DNA of 64,000 bases from Lolliginicoccus lacisalsi (GCF_014841105.1 NZ_JACYWE010000007.1:1-64000); one strand, 5' to 3'; positions 27,731-36,900 are shown, counted from the first letter of the stretch. Translations and numbers: made by a program. Notes: generated by a model not told the origin, from the letters alone.

Positions 27731-28477
27731 ATGTCGGGAATCCACACTTCACGAGCCCGGCAGGAATACGCGGCCCTGCCGGATGCGTCCACCCGTGTGC
27801 CGCTCACCGTCATCGCGCCCGAGGCACGACCTCGCGGCGGGATCGTGTTCCTCCATGAGATGCGTGACTTCCACGAGCCGCTGCTGCAGCTCATGCATGA
27901 GCTCGCCGACGAGGGCTGGCTCATCGCGGCCCCGCACCTGTTCCACCGCCAGCCCGAGGATCGAATCGACCCGGTGTTCGGGGCGGAGTTGTTCGACGAC
28001 GCGGACGCTGCCCGCGACTGGCTCGTTGACAACGATATCCATACCGACAGCGTGGGCATCATCGGTTTCGATAGCGCCGGGACCGCGGCCGCGATGGTCG
28101 CCACCCAGCGCCCGTACGGTGCCGCGATCAGCGTCGCGCCCCATGGCATCGAGCGCGCGCTCGCGCCTGGAGCCACGCCTCTGCTCGAGACCGTCCATTC
28201 CCTGCGCACCCCGTGACTGGGCATTTTCGGCGACGACGATCCGCAGACCCCGCCGGACTCGGTGAACGCGCTGCGCAACGCTGCCCTGCGCGCTCCCGTC
28301 GCGACGCTCCTCGTCAGCTATCCGGGCCTCGCCCATCGGCCCGACGATGGTTTTGGCACCTGGTCCTGGCACGAGGTCGACGATGTGCCCGAGGCGGCGG
28401 ACCCCGCGGACACCGAGACCGCTGTGACCGCGGCGAAGCAGCACATGTTCGAGTGGCTCGATAGCTATCTCCGCTGA
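27731..28477 (+). pseudogene. Dienelactone hydrolase family gene broken by an in-frame TGA
   Basis: Reading from ATG 27731, the frame encodes a dienelactone-hydrolase fold (GGIVFLHEMRDFHEP, SVGIIGFDSAG), then meets TGA at 28214-28216 after HSLRTP. The same frame continues with LGIFGDDDPQTPPDSVNALR and YPGLAHRPDDGFG to a stop at 28477, giving a full-length alpha/beta hydrolase of about 248 codons. Family members commonly have Trp at this point (TPWLGIFGD), so TGG to TGA is the simplest explanation. The nucleophile elbow, usually G-x-C-x-G, reads GFDSAG, with the cysteine replaced by Asp. Both signs point to decay, unless the TGA is read through or is a sequencing error. Confidence 0.75.
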
Positions 28478-28489
28478 CCCCGCCACGCC

Positions 28490-28522
28490 GTCTGCCTTGG
28501 GTTTTGCAAAACCACAGCAGAC
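28490..28522. terminator. Hairpin downstream of the dienelactone hydrolase gene
   Basis: GTCTGC...GCAGAC outer arms and a GTTTTGCAAAAC inner palindrome form a 33-nt hairpin between the hydrolase remnant and tRNA-Ser(GCU). The tRNA promoter (TAGTCT) lies just after it. Confidence 0.55.
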
Positions 28523-28560
28523 GTGTGTAGTCTTGCCGATGCCCGACGCAAAGGGTCCAG

Positions 28561-28649
28561 GGAGGCGTGCCAGAGCGGCCGAATGGGGCTCACTGCTAAT
28601 GAGTTGTTCCCCCCAAAGGGAACCGGAGGTTCAAATCCTCTCGCCTCCG
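28561..28649 (+). tRNA. tRNA-Ser (GCU)
   Basis: The acceptor GGAGGCG/CGCCTCC has discriminator G. The anticodon loop CTGCTAA carries GCT, a long variable arm follows, and the T arm has GGTTCAAATCC. It is followed 35 bp later by tRNA-Arg on the same strand. Confidence 0.95.
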
Positions 28650-28684
28650 CCACCGGGGTTCCGGTAGTACAAAAGAATAAGCTC

Positions 28685-28757
28685 GCGCTCGTAGCTCAAC
28701 GGATAGAGCATCTGACTACGGATCAGAAGGTTAGGGGTTCGAATCCCTTCGAGCGCA
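28685..28757 (+). tRNA. tRNA-Arg (ACG)
   Basis: A 73-nt class I tRNA: acceptor GCGCTCG/CGAGCGC, discriminator A, anticodon loop CTACGGA with ACG, T arm GGGGTTCGAATCCC. The wobble A34 of ACG is the usual target of TadA, whose gene lies about 3.8 kb downstream. Confidence 0.95.
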
Positions 28758-28777
28758 CGTCTTGGTTGAGACAGCAG

Positions 28778-28811
28778 CCGCCCCCGCACTTGTGCGGGGG
28801 CGGTTGGGTTT
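28778..28811 (+). terminator. Terminator after the tRNA-Ser/tRNA-Arg pair
   Basis: A perfect 12-bp stem CCGCCCCCGCAC / GTGCGGGGGCGG with a 2-nt loop is followed by TTGGGTTT. Confidence 0.8.
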
Positions 28812-28880
28812 GTCCGGCCCTTTGGTAGTCGCAGGGAGGCGGACGGGTCCTGCGGTCCCGGGGCTAATACCCACGTTCCG

Positions 28881-28910
28881 TTGCGCGAGCCCCCTGGTGC
28901 TTCCTACGGT
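28881..28910 (+). promoter_or_regulatory. Promoter with predicted leaderless start
   Basis: TTGCGC (28881-28886), an 18-bp spacer and TACGGT (28905-28910) fit an actinobacterial sigma-A promoter. The predicted transcription start falls at about 28917-28918, exactly on a GTG codon of the next gene. Confidence 0.5.
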
Positions 28911-28917
28911 AGTGAGC

Positions 28918-29505
28918 GTGAGCAACCCCGTATCGGAGCCGACTTCGTGGCCTGCTGTCCTGACGTGGAGGTCCACAACGGCGCCGCGGATGGAATCGAC
29001 CCGCATCCAGATCTCCGGCAAGCGGATCAAGGCCTCGGGCCGTCTCATCGGTGGTCCCTGCGAGGAGCACGAGAGCTTCAGCGCCTCCTATGATCTGGTC
29101 ACCGATGATGCGGGCGAGACGCGCCGCTTGTCGCTGCGCACCACGACCGCGGCGGGGGAGCGGGTGCTGTCGGTGTCGCGGGACCGGGAGGGCTACTGGA
29201 CGGTTCACGAGGGCACGACCTCGGCCCGGTCCCGGTTCGGTGGCGCGCTTGATGTCGATGTGATCCTGAGCCCCTTCTTCAACGCGCTGCCCATCCGGCG
29301 GCTTGATCTGCAGCACGAGCCAGGTGATGAGCAGGTGTCGGTGGTGTACGTCTCGCTCCCGGACCTCACGGTGAAGGAGGAATCCCTCACCTACAGCGCG
29401 GGCGCGGAGGGCATCCATGTCATCTCCCCGGTCGCGAGCGCCACCGTCACGGTCGATGCGGATGGCTTCGTGATCGACTACCCCGGCCTCGGGGAACGGA
29501 TCTAG
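28918..29505 (+). CDS. Putative glycolipid-binding family protein (DUF1089-like)
   Basis: This 195-residue beta-rich protein lacks a signal peptide. It contains WRSTTAPRMESTRIQIS near the N-terminus, GERVLSVSRDREGYWTVHEG, and LSPFFNALPIRRL, which fit the putative glycolipid-binding family (PF06475). The family is described by a structure-based guess and its role is uncertain. The start is chosen at GTG 28918 because the promoter predicts a leaderless message there; GTG 28912 is the alternative. It is convergent with the amidase. Confidence 0.75.
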   Translation: MSNPVSEPTSWPAVLTWRSTTAPRMESTRIQISGKRIKASGRLIGGPCEEHESFSASYDLVTDDAGETRRLSLRTTTAAGERVLSVSRDREGYWTVHEGTTSARSRFGGALDVDVILSPFFNALPIRRLDLQHEPGDEQVSVVYVSLPDLTVKEESLTYSAGAEGIHVISPVASATVTVDADGFVIDYPGLGERI

Positions 29506-29512
29506 GAGCAGC

Positions 29513-30925
29513 TCACGCCAGCTCGCCGAGTGCTCGGGCGCCGAGGATCAGCGGGGCGCGTGCATCGGCATGGGGGAGCGCTGCGAGCTGCGCCCCCACG
29601 GGCAGGCTGTCCCCGGCTGGACCAGCGCTCCCAGGGCCCGTCAACACAGGGCCCGTCAACCCAGGGCCGGGTATCGCGGCGACGGAGTAGCCCAGCGCGC
29701 TGAAGGGAATGCACAGCCGCAGGATCTCCGGCCGGACCGGCACTGTCGACCCACCCGCCTCGAGCTCCTCCACGCCGATCAGCGGAGCGCGGAACGGGAC
29801 GGTGGCGGCGAGCAGCATGTCGAAGCCCGCGTCCCGCAAGCGCTGGTCGATCTGCCGCCGCAGTGCCCGCAATCGCCGCACCGCCTGGATGTACTCCGTC
29901 GCTGGCCGACCTTGCTGGGCGCGCAAGCGATCCCGCGTCAGCTCCTGGAACTGGTCCGGGACCTCATCAAGCTCCCGTGCATGCGTGGCGAGAGCCTCCG
30001 CGCCCGTGATGGTGCCATAAAGCTCCACCAGCTCGACCGCCTCGGGAAGCTCCACGTCGACCACTGCGTGGCCGGCGTCGGCGAGCCGCTCGGCGGTGGC
30101 GTCCACAGCGGCGCGCACCTGCTCATCATGAACCTGCCAGCCCGGGCCAGCCAGACGGCCGATCCGGCAGCCAGCGCTCGCGTGCCGCGCAGCCACGCCC
30201 TCGAGACCGGCGCCGCCAAGCCCAAGAGCATCCCAGGCCAGCAGCGCATCAGTGCCCGTCCTCGCCAGAAAGCCCACGTGATCGAACGACTCGGCCAGCG
30301 GGAACACGCCTCCGGACGGCAAAGCGCCGAAGGGCGGCTTCACGCCCACCACCCCGCACAAGGCGGCAGGAGCGCGCACGCTGCACCCGGTGTCGGTGCC
30401 GATCGCGAGAGGAACCACGCCCATCGCCACCAGCGCTGCCGACCCCGACGACGAGCCACCCGTGATGCGCGCGGCATCCCACGGGTTCGCGGCCGGCCCA
30501 TCCGCGCTCACCGCGCCCGTGGGCCCGTAGGCGAACTCATGCAAGTGCGTCTTCGCGACGATGACCGCCCCGGCCTCGCGCAGCCGTTGCACGACCGCCG
30601 CATCCGCGCGCGCAGGACCCGCGGACTCGCGCACCCGGCTGCCGCACCGAGTGGGCACGCCCGCCACGTCGATGAGGTCCTTCACCGCCACAGCCACCCC
30701 ATGCAAGGGCCCCGGGACCGCGCCACCAGCCCGTCGCTCATCGAGCTGCCGGGCCTGCTCGAGAGCCTGCGTGGCGAGCTGCTGCTGGTAGTCCCGCCCC
30801 ACCACGAGGTTCTCCCAGGGCGAGCCGCGCAACGCCTCGATGCGCCCCAGCACCTCGGTGACATGCTCCTCGGCAGTGAGACGCCCGGCGTGGAGATCGT
30901 CCACCAGCCTCGACAAGGTGGTCAT
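29513..30925 (-). CDS. Amidase-signature hydrolase
   Basis: This 470-residue amidase has the Ser-Ser-Lys triad context: the lysine in [14 protein letters not shown], the cis-serine in [16 protein letters not shown], and the nucleophile in [19 protein letters not shown]. In the last motif the usual TGGS reads TGCS. Such enzymes hydrolyse amides, ureas or carbamates; the substrate is not predictable. The ATG at 30925 overlaps the prephenate dehydrogenase stop (ATGA), so it is the second gene of that operon. This is not GatA, since no gatB or gatC is adjacent. Confidence 0.85.
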   Translation of the reverse strand: MTTLSRLVDDLHAGRLTAEEHVTEVLGRIEALRGSPWENLVVGRDYQQQLATQALEQARQLDERRAGGAVPGPLHGVAVAVKDLIDVAGVPTRCGSRVRESAGPARADAAVVQRLREAGAVIVAKTHLHEFAYGPTGAVSADGPAANPWDAARITGGSSSGSAALVAMGVVPLAIGTDTGCSVRAPAALCGVVGVKPPFGALPSGGVFPLAESFDHVGFLARTGTDALLAWDALGLGGAGLEGVAARHASAGCRIGRLAGPGWQVHDEQVRAAVDATAERLADAGHAVVDVELPEAVELVELYGTITGAEALATHARELDEVPDQFQELTRDRLRAQQGRPATEYIQAVRRLRALRRQIDQRLRDAGFDMLLAATVPFRAPLIGVEELEAGGSTVPVRPEILRLCIPFSALGYSVAAIPGPGLTGPVLTGPGSAGPAGDSLPVGAQLAALPHADARAPLILGARALGELA

Positions 30926-31881
30926 CGCGGATCCTCCCCGGGCAGCGCCACCAGCACCGCGCCAGCACGGCCTGCCTCGCGAAGCGCCTCCAGCCAGCCA
31001 GGCTCGCCGGGAACGATGCCCTCGATGACCTTCCGCCCCGCCCCGCGATGCTCGAGCTCCTGGCGCGCCGCATGGCCAGCCGCTGTGAGCGCCGAGGTGG
31101 AGGAATGCTCCGCGAGCGCCGCCCGCGCCTCCCGCAGCGTACCGAGCACCTCATCGAGCACCAGCAGCAATGCCTCCGAGTTCGCCTCGCACATCGCATC
31201 CACTAGCGCGGGCGCCGTGCCCGCAACGCGCGTGCCGTCACGGAAGGATCCCGCAGCCAGTGCCAGCGCCAGCGCTCCTCCCTGGGCGCCCGCGATCGCC
31301 AGCGACTCCGCCAGCACATGGGGCAGGTGCGAGATCCGCGCCGCAGCGTCGTCATGCTCCTTCGACGCTGCCGGCACCACTACCGCGCCGCAATCCAGCG
31401 CCAGCGCCGCTACTCGGCGCCACACCGCGGGATCACGTCCCTCGTCCACGCTCACCACCCAGGTGGCGCCCTCGAACAACGCCGCATCCCCGGCCGCCCA
31501 GCCAGACTCCGCCGTGCCTGCCATTGGATGCCCGCCCACATACCGGGCATCGAGGCCCCGCGCCCGCGCCTCAGCGGCTACCGGGCCCTTCACGCTCACC
31601 ACATCGGTGACCGGGCAGCCGGGCGCGCGCCGGGCGATCTCGCCCAGTACCCCACCCACCGCGGGCATCGGGACGGCTACCACGATCAGCGCCTGCTCCC
31701 GCGCCGCGCGATCTAGCGTCGCGGCCAGGTCGTTGCTCGCATCGAAGCCATCAGCCCCGGCGGCCTCCACCGCCGCCGACGACCGGTTATAGCCGAACAC
31801 CTCCCGGCCGGCGGCGCGCGCCGCGCGCATCACCGAACCACCGATCAATCCCAGGCCAAGGACACAAACAGACTCAGGCAC
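30922..31881 (-). CDS. tyrA: Prephenate dehydrogenase
   Basis: This 319-residue protein has the NAD site [17 protein letters not shown] at the N-terminus, [11 protein letters not shown], and the catalytic-region [11 protein letters not shown]. It converts prephenate to 4-hydroxyphenylpyruvate in tyrosine synthesis. The GTG at 31881 starts at the Rossmann fold ([10 protein letters not shown]); longer in-frame starts run into the divergent promoter region. It fits Rv3754 in M. tuberculosis, beside the tadA pair. An aromatic aminotransferase about 3.3 kb away could complete the pathway. Confidence 0.93.
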   Translation of the reverse strand: MPESVCVLGLGLIGGSVMRAARAAGREVFGYNRSSAAVEAAGADGFDASNDLAATLDRAAREQALIVVAVPMPAVGGVLGEIARRAPGCPVTDVVSVKGPVAAEARARGLDARYVGGHPMAGTAESGWAAGDAALFEGATWVVSVDEGRDPAVWRRVAALALDCGAVVVPAASKEHDDAAARISHLPHVLAESLAIAGAQGGALALALAAGSFRDGTRVAGTAPALVDAMCEANSEALLLVLDEVLGTLREARAALAEHSSTSALTAAGHAARQELEHRGAGRKVIEGIVPGEPGWLEALREAGRAGAVLVALPGEDPR

Positions 31882-31992
31882 ACCACCAGGTTCGCACACC
31901 ACCGCTGGCGTGTCGCGCCCCGACACCACCCCGCCACCTGCGTTTTCCTTGCCGGAGTTCCCACACGTGCCTAGCCGCGCTAACCTCACGGC

Positions 31993-32523
31993 ATGGCAGC
32001 ACAGCGCGCTCGCACACAAAGCGACGACGAGTATGAGGTAGACGGCTTCGCGGTGGGAGTCGTCCGGGAGGACGGCCGGTGGCGCTGCGTCGCGCTCTCG
32101 CAGTCCGTGCTGACCAGCCTCGAGGACGCCGAGACCGAGCTCCGCGAGCTACGCAGCTCCGGTGCCACCATCGGGCTGCTCGATGTCGACGATGAGTTCT
32201 TCGTCATCATCCGGCCGTCCCCAGCTGGGACGCACCTGCTGCTCTCCGACGCTACCGCCGCCGTGGACTATGACATCGCCGCCGAGGCCCTTGACGAGCT
32301 AAACGTCGACATCCCCGATATCGACCCTGACGAGCTCGACGACGTGGACCCCTGGGAGGAAGGCGACCTCGGCATCCTCACCGACCTCGGGCTGCCCGAA
32401 TCGGTGATGAGCGTGATCCTCGCCGAGGACGATCTCTACCCCGACGAGCAGCTCCAGATGATCGCCGAGCGGCTGGGCTTCGAGCGCGAGTTCGTCACGA
32501 TCATCGACTCCCTGCAGAACTAG
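31993..32523 (+). CDS. tRNA adenosine deaminase-associated protein
   Basis: This 176-residue acidic protein is the standard neighbour of tadA in actinobacteria (Rv3753c type). It contains [18 protein letters not shown], an acidic middle ([21 protein letters not shown]) and the conserved C-terminus [17 protein letters not shown]. Its function is not established; co-occurrence suggests a role with TadA. The -10 box TAACCT (31981-31986) ends 6 nt before the ATG, so the message is probably leaderless. tadA follows after 23 bp. Confidence 0.88.
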   Translation: MAAQRARTQSDDEYEVDGFAVGVVREDGRWRCVALSQSVLTSLEDAETELRELRSSGATIGLLDVDDEFFVIIRPSPAGTHLLLSDATAAVDYDIAAEALDELNVDIPDIDPDELDDVDPWEEGDLGILTDLGLPESVMSVILAEDDLYPDEQLQMIAERLGFEREFVTIIDSLQN

Positions 32524-32546
32524 CCGACCCGCTGGGCAACCATTCC

Positions 32547-33005
32547 GTGACGCTCGCCGAGGACGAGGCCATGATCGCCGCCGCCATCGACGCGGCGGCG
32601 CTCTCCGGTCCCGACGACGTGCCCGTGGGCGCCGTGATCCTCGCGCGCGACGGCACCGTCCTCGCCCGCGCGGGCAACCAGCGCGAGGCCACGGGGGACC
32701 CCACTGCCCACGCCGAGATCCTCGCGCTGCGGGCCGCGACCCGCGCGCTGGGGGATGGCTGGCGGCTCGAGGACACCACCATCGCTGTGACGCTCGAGCC
32801 CTGCACCATGTGCGCGGGGGCTCTCGTCCTCGCACGGGTCGGGCGCATCGTGTTCGGGGCCTGGGAGCCCCGCACCGGTGCCGTCGGGTCTTTGTGGGAT
32901 GTCGTGCGGGACCGTCGCCTGCTGCACCGGCCCGAGGTGCGGGGCGGCATCCACGCCGAGCCCTGCGCCCGGCTGCTCACTGACTTCTTCGAAGCGCGCC
33001 GCTGA
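32547..33005 (+). CDS. tadA: tRNA-specific adenosine deaminase
   Basis: This 152-residue zinc deaminase has H55-A-E57 in PTAHAEILALR and C86/C89 in EPCTMCAGAL, the complete metal and proton-shuttle set. It converts A34 to inosine in tRNA-Arg(ACG), a gene also present in this window at 28685. GTG start at 32547. It is co-transcribed with the associated protein upstream and followed by tRNA-Ser(CGA). Confidence 0.95.
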   Translation: MTLAEDEAMIAAAIDAAALSGPDDVPVGAVILARDGTVLARAGNQREATGDPTAHAEILALRAATRALGDGWRLEDTTIAVTLEPCTMCAGALVLARVGRIVFGAWEPRTGAVGSLWDVVRDRRLLHRPEVRGGIHAEPCARLLTDFFEARR

Positions 33006-33081
33006 GCGGGGTCCGACGGGCTGGAAAACGCTGTGACCAGGCGATTCGGCGCGAAACTCAACCTCGGGTACAGTTGTTCGC

Positions 33082-33169
33082 GGTGGCGTGTCCGAGCGGC
33101 CGAAGGTGCAGCACTCGAAATGCTGTGACGGGTAACCCCCGTCCGAGGGTTCAAATCCCTCCGCCACCG
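33082..33169 (+). tRNA. tRNA-Ser (CGA)
   Basis: The acceptor GGTGGCG/CGCCACC has discriminator G. The anticodon loop CTCGAAA carries CGA, a long variable arm follows, and the T arm has GGTTCAAATCC. It is the last backbone gene before the low-GC island. Confidence 0.95.
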
Positions 33170-33175
33170 CTTCCA

Positions 33176-33211
33176 GCCTCCCGCCTGTTGACGCAGGCGG
33201 GAGGCTTTTTT
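33176..33211 (+). terminator. Terminator of tRNA-Ser(CGA)
   Basis: A perfect stem GCCTCCCGCCTG / CAGGCGGGAGGC has a 6-nt loop followed by a T run (33205-33211). Confidence 0.93.
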
Positions 33212-33231
33212 GTGCCTGGGGGGTGGTGCGT

Positions 33232-33442
33232 GGTGACCCCTCGGCGAATCTGCTAGCTAATGTCAACGCTCGGGCAGCGCGTCGCGGCGCGTCGTGTGAC
33301 ATTGACCAGCACATCCTCCGGCGCAGGCCGCAAGCCAGCCGCAGCCCGAAGCCAGCCGCAGCCAGCCGCCTACTCCTGGAGGGACACGGTCAGCTCGACG
33401 ATGGTGCCGTCGCCGGGGCTGGCATCGATGAGCGTGGTGCCG
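33232..33442. repeat. Left direct repeat of the island (DR-L)
   Basis: It starts GGTGACCCCTCGGCGAATCT and matches 36901-37094 almost base for base, apart from a short extra CAGCC/GCAGCCCG stretch (about 33327-33350) and scattered changes. Homology ends sharply after 33442. It includes an imperfect inverted repeat (GCTAGCTAATGTCA / TGACATTGACCAGC) at 33252-33310 and the last 24 codons plus stop of a histidine kinase gene. Confidence 0.92.
33370..33442 (-). pseudogene. Duplicated 3' end of the histidine kinase gene
   Basis: Reverse reading gives GTTLIDASPGDGTIVELTVSLQE and stop, identical to the end of the kinase at 37021 except one residue (Ala for Ser). No start or further homology lies upstream, so it is a fragment created when the island was inserted. 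Confidence 0.9.
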
Positions 33443-33523
33443 CGCATCCTCGTCGGCGGTGTCGCGGAATCCAGCAATCGTGCCGAGACTCCGGAAACCG
33501 TGATGCGCCCGAATCCGCAGCCC

Positions 33524-33529
33524 TATACT
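33524..33529 (+). promoter_or_regulatory. Candidate -10 box of the island operon
   Basis: TATACT stands out in otherwise GC-rich sequence about 105 bp before the first island gene. No clear -35 box is seen. The 464-bp gap from 33170 to 33634 otherwise holds the tRNA terminator, DR-L and the kinase fragment. A short open stretch ends at 33553 (PNPQPYTWARLIAY) and might be the tail of a lost gene. Confidence 0.35.
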
Positions 33530-33634
33530 TGGGCGCGGCTGATCGCCTACTGAAGCGAAATGCGTTGGCGTTCAGCCTCATCGATGAATGATGAGCTGGC
33601 AGGAGCATGAACGCTAGAGCAGGGATGGGAACGC

Positions 33635-35098
33635 GTGGTCACCAACGCTGGAAAAAACCTGTACGCAGTAGCACGTGACTATCTGCGCGGGACCGGACAG
33701 GTCGATCGACTTGTTGGCGACACGCTGGAGGGTTGGGCCGTCCATTGGTCGAAAGCGCGATCGACCGAGGTGAGCCTGGTCATCGATGGTGAAAAGTGCC
33801 TGCGCGTCCCCGCGAACCGCTACCGCAGTGACCTGGAGCAAGCAGGAATCTCCGGTGGCAATGCCCAGTTCATGGTGAAGATTCCGCGCAGGTTCCATGA
33901 CGGAAGGCCTCACTCGGTCGAGGTAATCAATGAATCAACGGGGCGGGCCATCAAGCCGGGGAAGCTTGGAGTCACGATTGGCCCCGAGCTTCTGGAGCGT
34001 CCTCTGCGCGAGAAATCGATAATTGGTGTGGCGCCCGAAGAGCAGGCCCGTCGAGGAACGGGGAGCAGCACCGATCAACTCCTGGCGTATTCGTGGCGGA
34101 TTAGTGGTCACGGTGGTGGGGCGGGCTTGGAGCAGCAGATCAAGGAAAAGCGGAAGCTAGCCGTTGTTGCCGCATGGAGCAATCACCCTACTTTCCTTGC
34201 CTGCCACAGAGACATTGTTTCCGATCTCAAGCGCATGGGATTCGCTGTCATCCTGGTCAACGCGTCTGATCGCCAGGACGAGTCGCGTACCTGCGCAGAG
34301 GTCGATGATCTTGATTGCCTCATTGGCCGACCCAACGAGGGGTACGACTTCGGATCGTGGGCAACGGGCATCCTGCACTGCGCGGATGTGCTGCATGATC
34401 TCGACGAGTTGATCCTGGTCAATGACTCGGCGTTCGGCCGGATCGCGCCGCTGGAACCGAGGCTCAGCGCATGTACGGCCCCTTTCGTTTGCTTGACGGA
34501 TTCTTACCAGGTCTCGCACCACGGCCAGAGCTACTTTCTTCGCTTTGGCCGGGAGCCTCTGGAGTCCGGGGCAGTCCTAGACTTCTTCGAGCGATACCCG
34601 TTCACGAACAAGAAGCGGGATGTCATCAGGAACGGCGAGATTGGCTTGAGCACGGCCATGCTGGATGGCGGGTTCGGCATCCATGCCTTGTTCCCGTATG
34701 AGCAAGCATCTGCGCAGTGGATCGAACACGCGCCAAAGACAGTTGGCCTGATCAAGGAGACGTACCGGGAGCTTGGTCTCTACGGAAGCAAGACAATGAA
34801 CAGGCGGCTCGATGTGCTAGCGGAACAAGTGGAGAGTGTGCTGCGCAATGTGCCCGCGAATCCGTCACACCTGTTCTGGAGGACGCTGATTTCAGAATCA
34901 GGTTTTCCCTTCATCAAGCGCGAGCTTCTGCTTAAGAACCCGATCGGTGTCGCGGATCTTTTTCCGATGATGACGACTCGCTATGTTGAGGCTATCGGGG
35001 CTGAAAATCAAGTAGTCGAGTACTTGGATCTCGTAGCAGGGATTCCCTTGATCCAAAGCGAGCAAAAATGTGATCAAAGAATCGTGGCCGTGAACTGA
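33635..35098 (+). CDS. RgpF-like rhamnan synthesis protein
   Basis: This protein has 487 residues. Residues about 1-115 form a beta-rich N-terminal domain (WAVHWSKARSTEVSLVIDG). From about 165 comes the RgpF domain (PF05045) with RPNEGYDFGSWATG, DELILVNDSAFG, PFVCLTDSYQVSHHGQSYFL and SGFPFIKRELLLKNP, all recognisable landmarks. RgpF-type proteins act in rhamnose-polysaccharide assembly as glycosyltransferase-like enzymes. GTG start at 33635. It is the first gene of the island, with lower GC than the surroundings, and the rml genes elsewhere in the window could supply dTDP-rhamnose. Confidence 0.8.
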   Translation: MVTNAGKNLYAVARDYLRGTGQVDRLVGDTLEGWAVHWSKARSTEVSLVIDGEKCLRVPANRYRSDLEQAGISGGNAQFMVKIPRRFHDGRPHSVEVINESTGRAIKPGKLGVTIGPELLERPLREKSIIGVAPEEQARRGTGSSTDQLLAYSWRISGHGGGAGLEQQIKEKRKLAVVAAWSNHPTFLACHRDIVSDLKRMGFAVILVNASDRQDESRTCAEVDDLDCLIGRPNEGYDFGSWATGILHCADVLHDLDELILVNDSAFGRIAPLEPRLSACTAPFVCLTDSYQVSHHGQSYFLRFGREPLESGAVLDFFERYPFTNKKRDVIRNGEIGLSTAMLDGGFGIHALFPYEQASAQWIEHAPKTVGLIKETYRELGLYGSKTMNRRLDVLAEQVESVLRNVPANPSHLFWRTLISESGFPFIKRELLLKNPIGVADLFPMMTTRYVEAIGAENQVVEYLDLVAGIPLIQSEQKCDQRIVAVN

Positions 35099-35113
35099 CC
35101 ATCAGGGGAGCAT

Positions 35114-35794
35114 GTGGAATCACTAGAACTATCAAGCTCGGGCTGGATCCTTCGTGAACCCATGGGTGGTCCTCGGAAGACCTTCTGCGTCCTGGGTGTT
35201 GCGCGGGGTGGCACCTCGATGGTAGCGGGACTGCTGCACCAGCTCGGTGTCAACATGGGTGCGCGCGTCGACCCCAGCAACCAGGAAGACATCGATTTCT
35301 TGACTCATCGAGGGATTCGGCGGATATTCTGGAACCGCGCTGAAAACGCGAAGCGAAAAGAGTATATAAAACACGCCAGGTCCCTTATATCCGCCCGCAA
35401 TGCATCATACGAAACCTGGGGCTGGAAGGATCCTATATCTTCCTACTACATTTCCGATATTCATCGCTTGCTGATCAACCCGCATTACATATTCGTGGTG
35501 AGGGATGCGGCGGCGGTTGCGAGCAGGGAGATGAAGCATTCGGGCGACGTTGTGGCAGGTGACTCCATCAACCTCATGGGCAGGGCGCTAAAGGAATACT
35601 CTGATTGCCTCAGCTTTGTCTCCGGGGTGGGGAGCCCCGCTCTCGTCATCAGCTACGAGCGTGCGCTGCGTCATTCCTTGGACACCGTGAAGCTCGTGTC
35701 CGAGTTTGCGGGGATCTCCTCGCTGGAGCCGGGCAGGCGCGAGGAGCTTGCTCAATATATCCAGCCGGAAAGAAACACCGCAGCTTTCGGCTGA
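35114..35794 (+). CDS. Sulfotransferase-like protein
   Basis: This 226-residue P-loop-type protein has CVLGVARGGTSMVAGLLHQLG near the N-terminus, the phosphosulfate-binding loop of bacterial sulfotransferases. WGWKDP and YIFVVRDAAAVASRE supply the second (3'-phosphate) motif. It may transfer sulfate from PAPS to a glycan or lipid. It is short for the family, and the C-terminal part is reduced. GTG start at 35114 with AGGGGAGCAT before it, 15 bp after the RgpF gene. It has the lowest GC of the window. Confidence 0.72.
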   Translation: MESLELSSSGWILREPMGGPRKTFCVLGVARGGTSMVAGLLHQLGVNMGARVDPSNQEDIDFLTHRGIRRIFWNRAENAKRKEYIKHARSLISARNASYETWGWKDPISSYYISDIHRLLINPHYIFVVRDAAAVASREMKHSGDVVAGDSINLMGRALKEYSDCLSFVSGVGSPALVISYERALRHSLDTVKLVSEFAGISSLEPGRREELAQYIQPERNTAAFG

Positions 35795-35883
35795 TGTCGT
35801 GATTCTGGCTACCCCTGAGGCATCGCTCATCGCAATGCTCTCGAAAAGAGCTCAATACAGCAACGCATACAGGAGGACGAGCA

Positions 35884-36894
35884 GTGAGCATTGCAAGCCT
35901 GGTTCGAAAAGTGACACCTAGCAGGGTTTTTTCCATCGCGGGCGGTGAGGCCACCAAAGGTGAGGTGAAGATCTCCTTTGATATAGCTACCACGTTTCGT
36001 CGATTCGCTTATTTCAGGGGCACTCTCCGTGGAGAGGGTGGACAGGCATGCAAGATCGTGTCCGCAAGCGTTACCTCCGATGTGGAGATGAGCCCGCCCT
36101 CGGTCAACTCGTGGCAGAGCCCTCGGGATGCGAGCGTCGTGGTCTTCGAGGTCTTCTCAGTGGCATACGACGAGTTTGACCTGGCGGTTTCGAGCCTTGA
36201 GCTCACCATCAAGTGCGGAGGCAAGGAGCACGTCGTCGCGCTGCCCTACGCGGAAGTGCAGAAGCGGCATGTGCCGGAGAACTACACCGTCATGCAGACC
36301 TGGCGCTCCCTCGTAGGCGAAGCGGACGTTCAGGAGGTTCTGGATGTGGGCGGACGGGCGCGCAGTGGTGTGTCGCACAAGGACATTGCCCTAGGCAAGA
36401 ACGTCGTGATCACAGACATCATCGAGGCTGATGATGTGGATATCGTCGCTGATATTCATGAGCTTTCACGGCATGTCGAGAAGAAGTTCGATGCCTTCAT
36501 GAGCATCGCTGTCTTCGAGCATTTGGTCATGCCCTGGAAAGCAGTCGTCGAGCTGAACAAGGTCCTGCGACCGGGCGCGGTGGGGCTTGTCGTCACTCAC
36601 CAGACCGAGGGGCTCCACGACGTTCCCTGGGACTTCTATCGCTATAGCTCGGATGCGTGGAAGGGCCTGTTCAACAAGAAGACTGGTTTTGAGATCGTCG
36701 ATAGCGGCATGCGGACACCGATGGGATTCATTCGACTGCGGTGGAACCAGCGCAATACCGGCACCACGTTCGCGGTCGGGTACCAGGAATCCGCGGTCGT
36801 CGTGCGCAAGATCGGTGAGCCCGAGGTCGATTGGCCCGTGAGCTTGGCCAGCTTGGTCGAGACCGGCTACCCGGGGTTTCCGGAAGCGCGGTAG
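35884..36894 (+). CDS. SAM-dependent methyltransferase (class I)
   Basis: This protein has 336 residues. An N-terminal about 130-residue beta-rich region is followed by a class I methyltransferase domain: VQEVLDVGGRARSGVSHKDI (SAM loop, unusual GGRAR in place of GCGTG), VDIVADIHELS, FDAFMSIAVFEHLVMPWK and LRPGAVGLVVTHQTEGLHD. The start is GTG 35884 with a perfect AGGAGG upstream. It is the last gene of the island and ends 6 bp before the right direct repeat. It likely methylates a sugar of the glycan made by the neighbouring genes. Confidence 0.8.
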   Translation: MSIASLVRKVTPSRVFSIAGGEATKGEVKISFDIATTFRRFAYFRGTLRGEGGQACKIVSASVTSDVEMSPPSVNSWQSPRDASVVVFEVFSVAYDEFDLAVSSLELTIKCGGKEHVVALPYAEVQKRHVPENYTVMQTWRSLVGEADVQEVLDVGGRARSGVSHKDIALGKNVVITDIIEADDVDIVADIHELSRHVEKKFDAFMSIAVFEHLVMPWKAVVELNKVLRPGAVGLVVTHQTEGLHDVPWDFYRYSSDAWKGLFNKKTGFEIVDSGMRTPMGFIRLRWNQRNTGTTFAVGYQESAVVVRKIGEPEVDWPVSLASLVETGYPGFPEAR

Positions 36895-36900
36895 TGAGTC

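Noticed and set aside
28214-28216. TGA as selenocysteine or programmed read-through
   Set aside because: The aligned position is normally Trp rather than a catalytic Cys, I saw no SECIS-like hairpin directly after it, and the nucleophile site is also altered.
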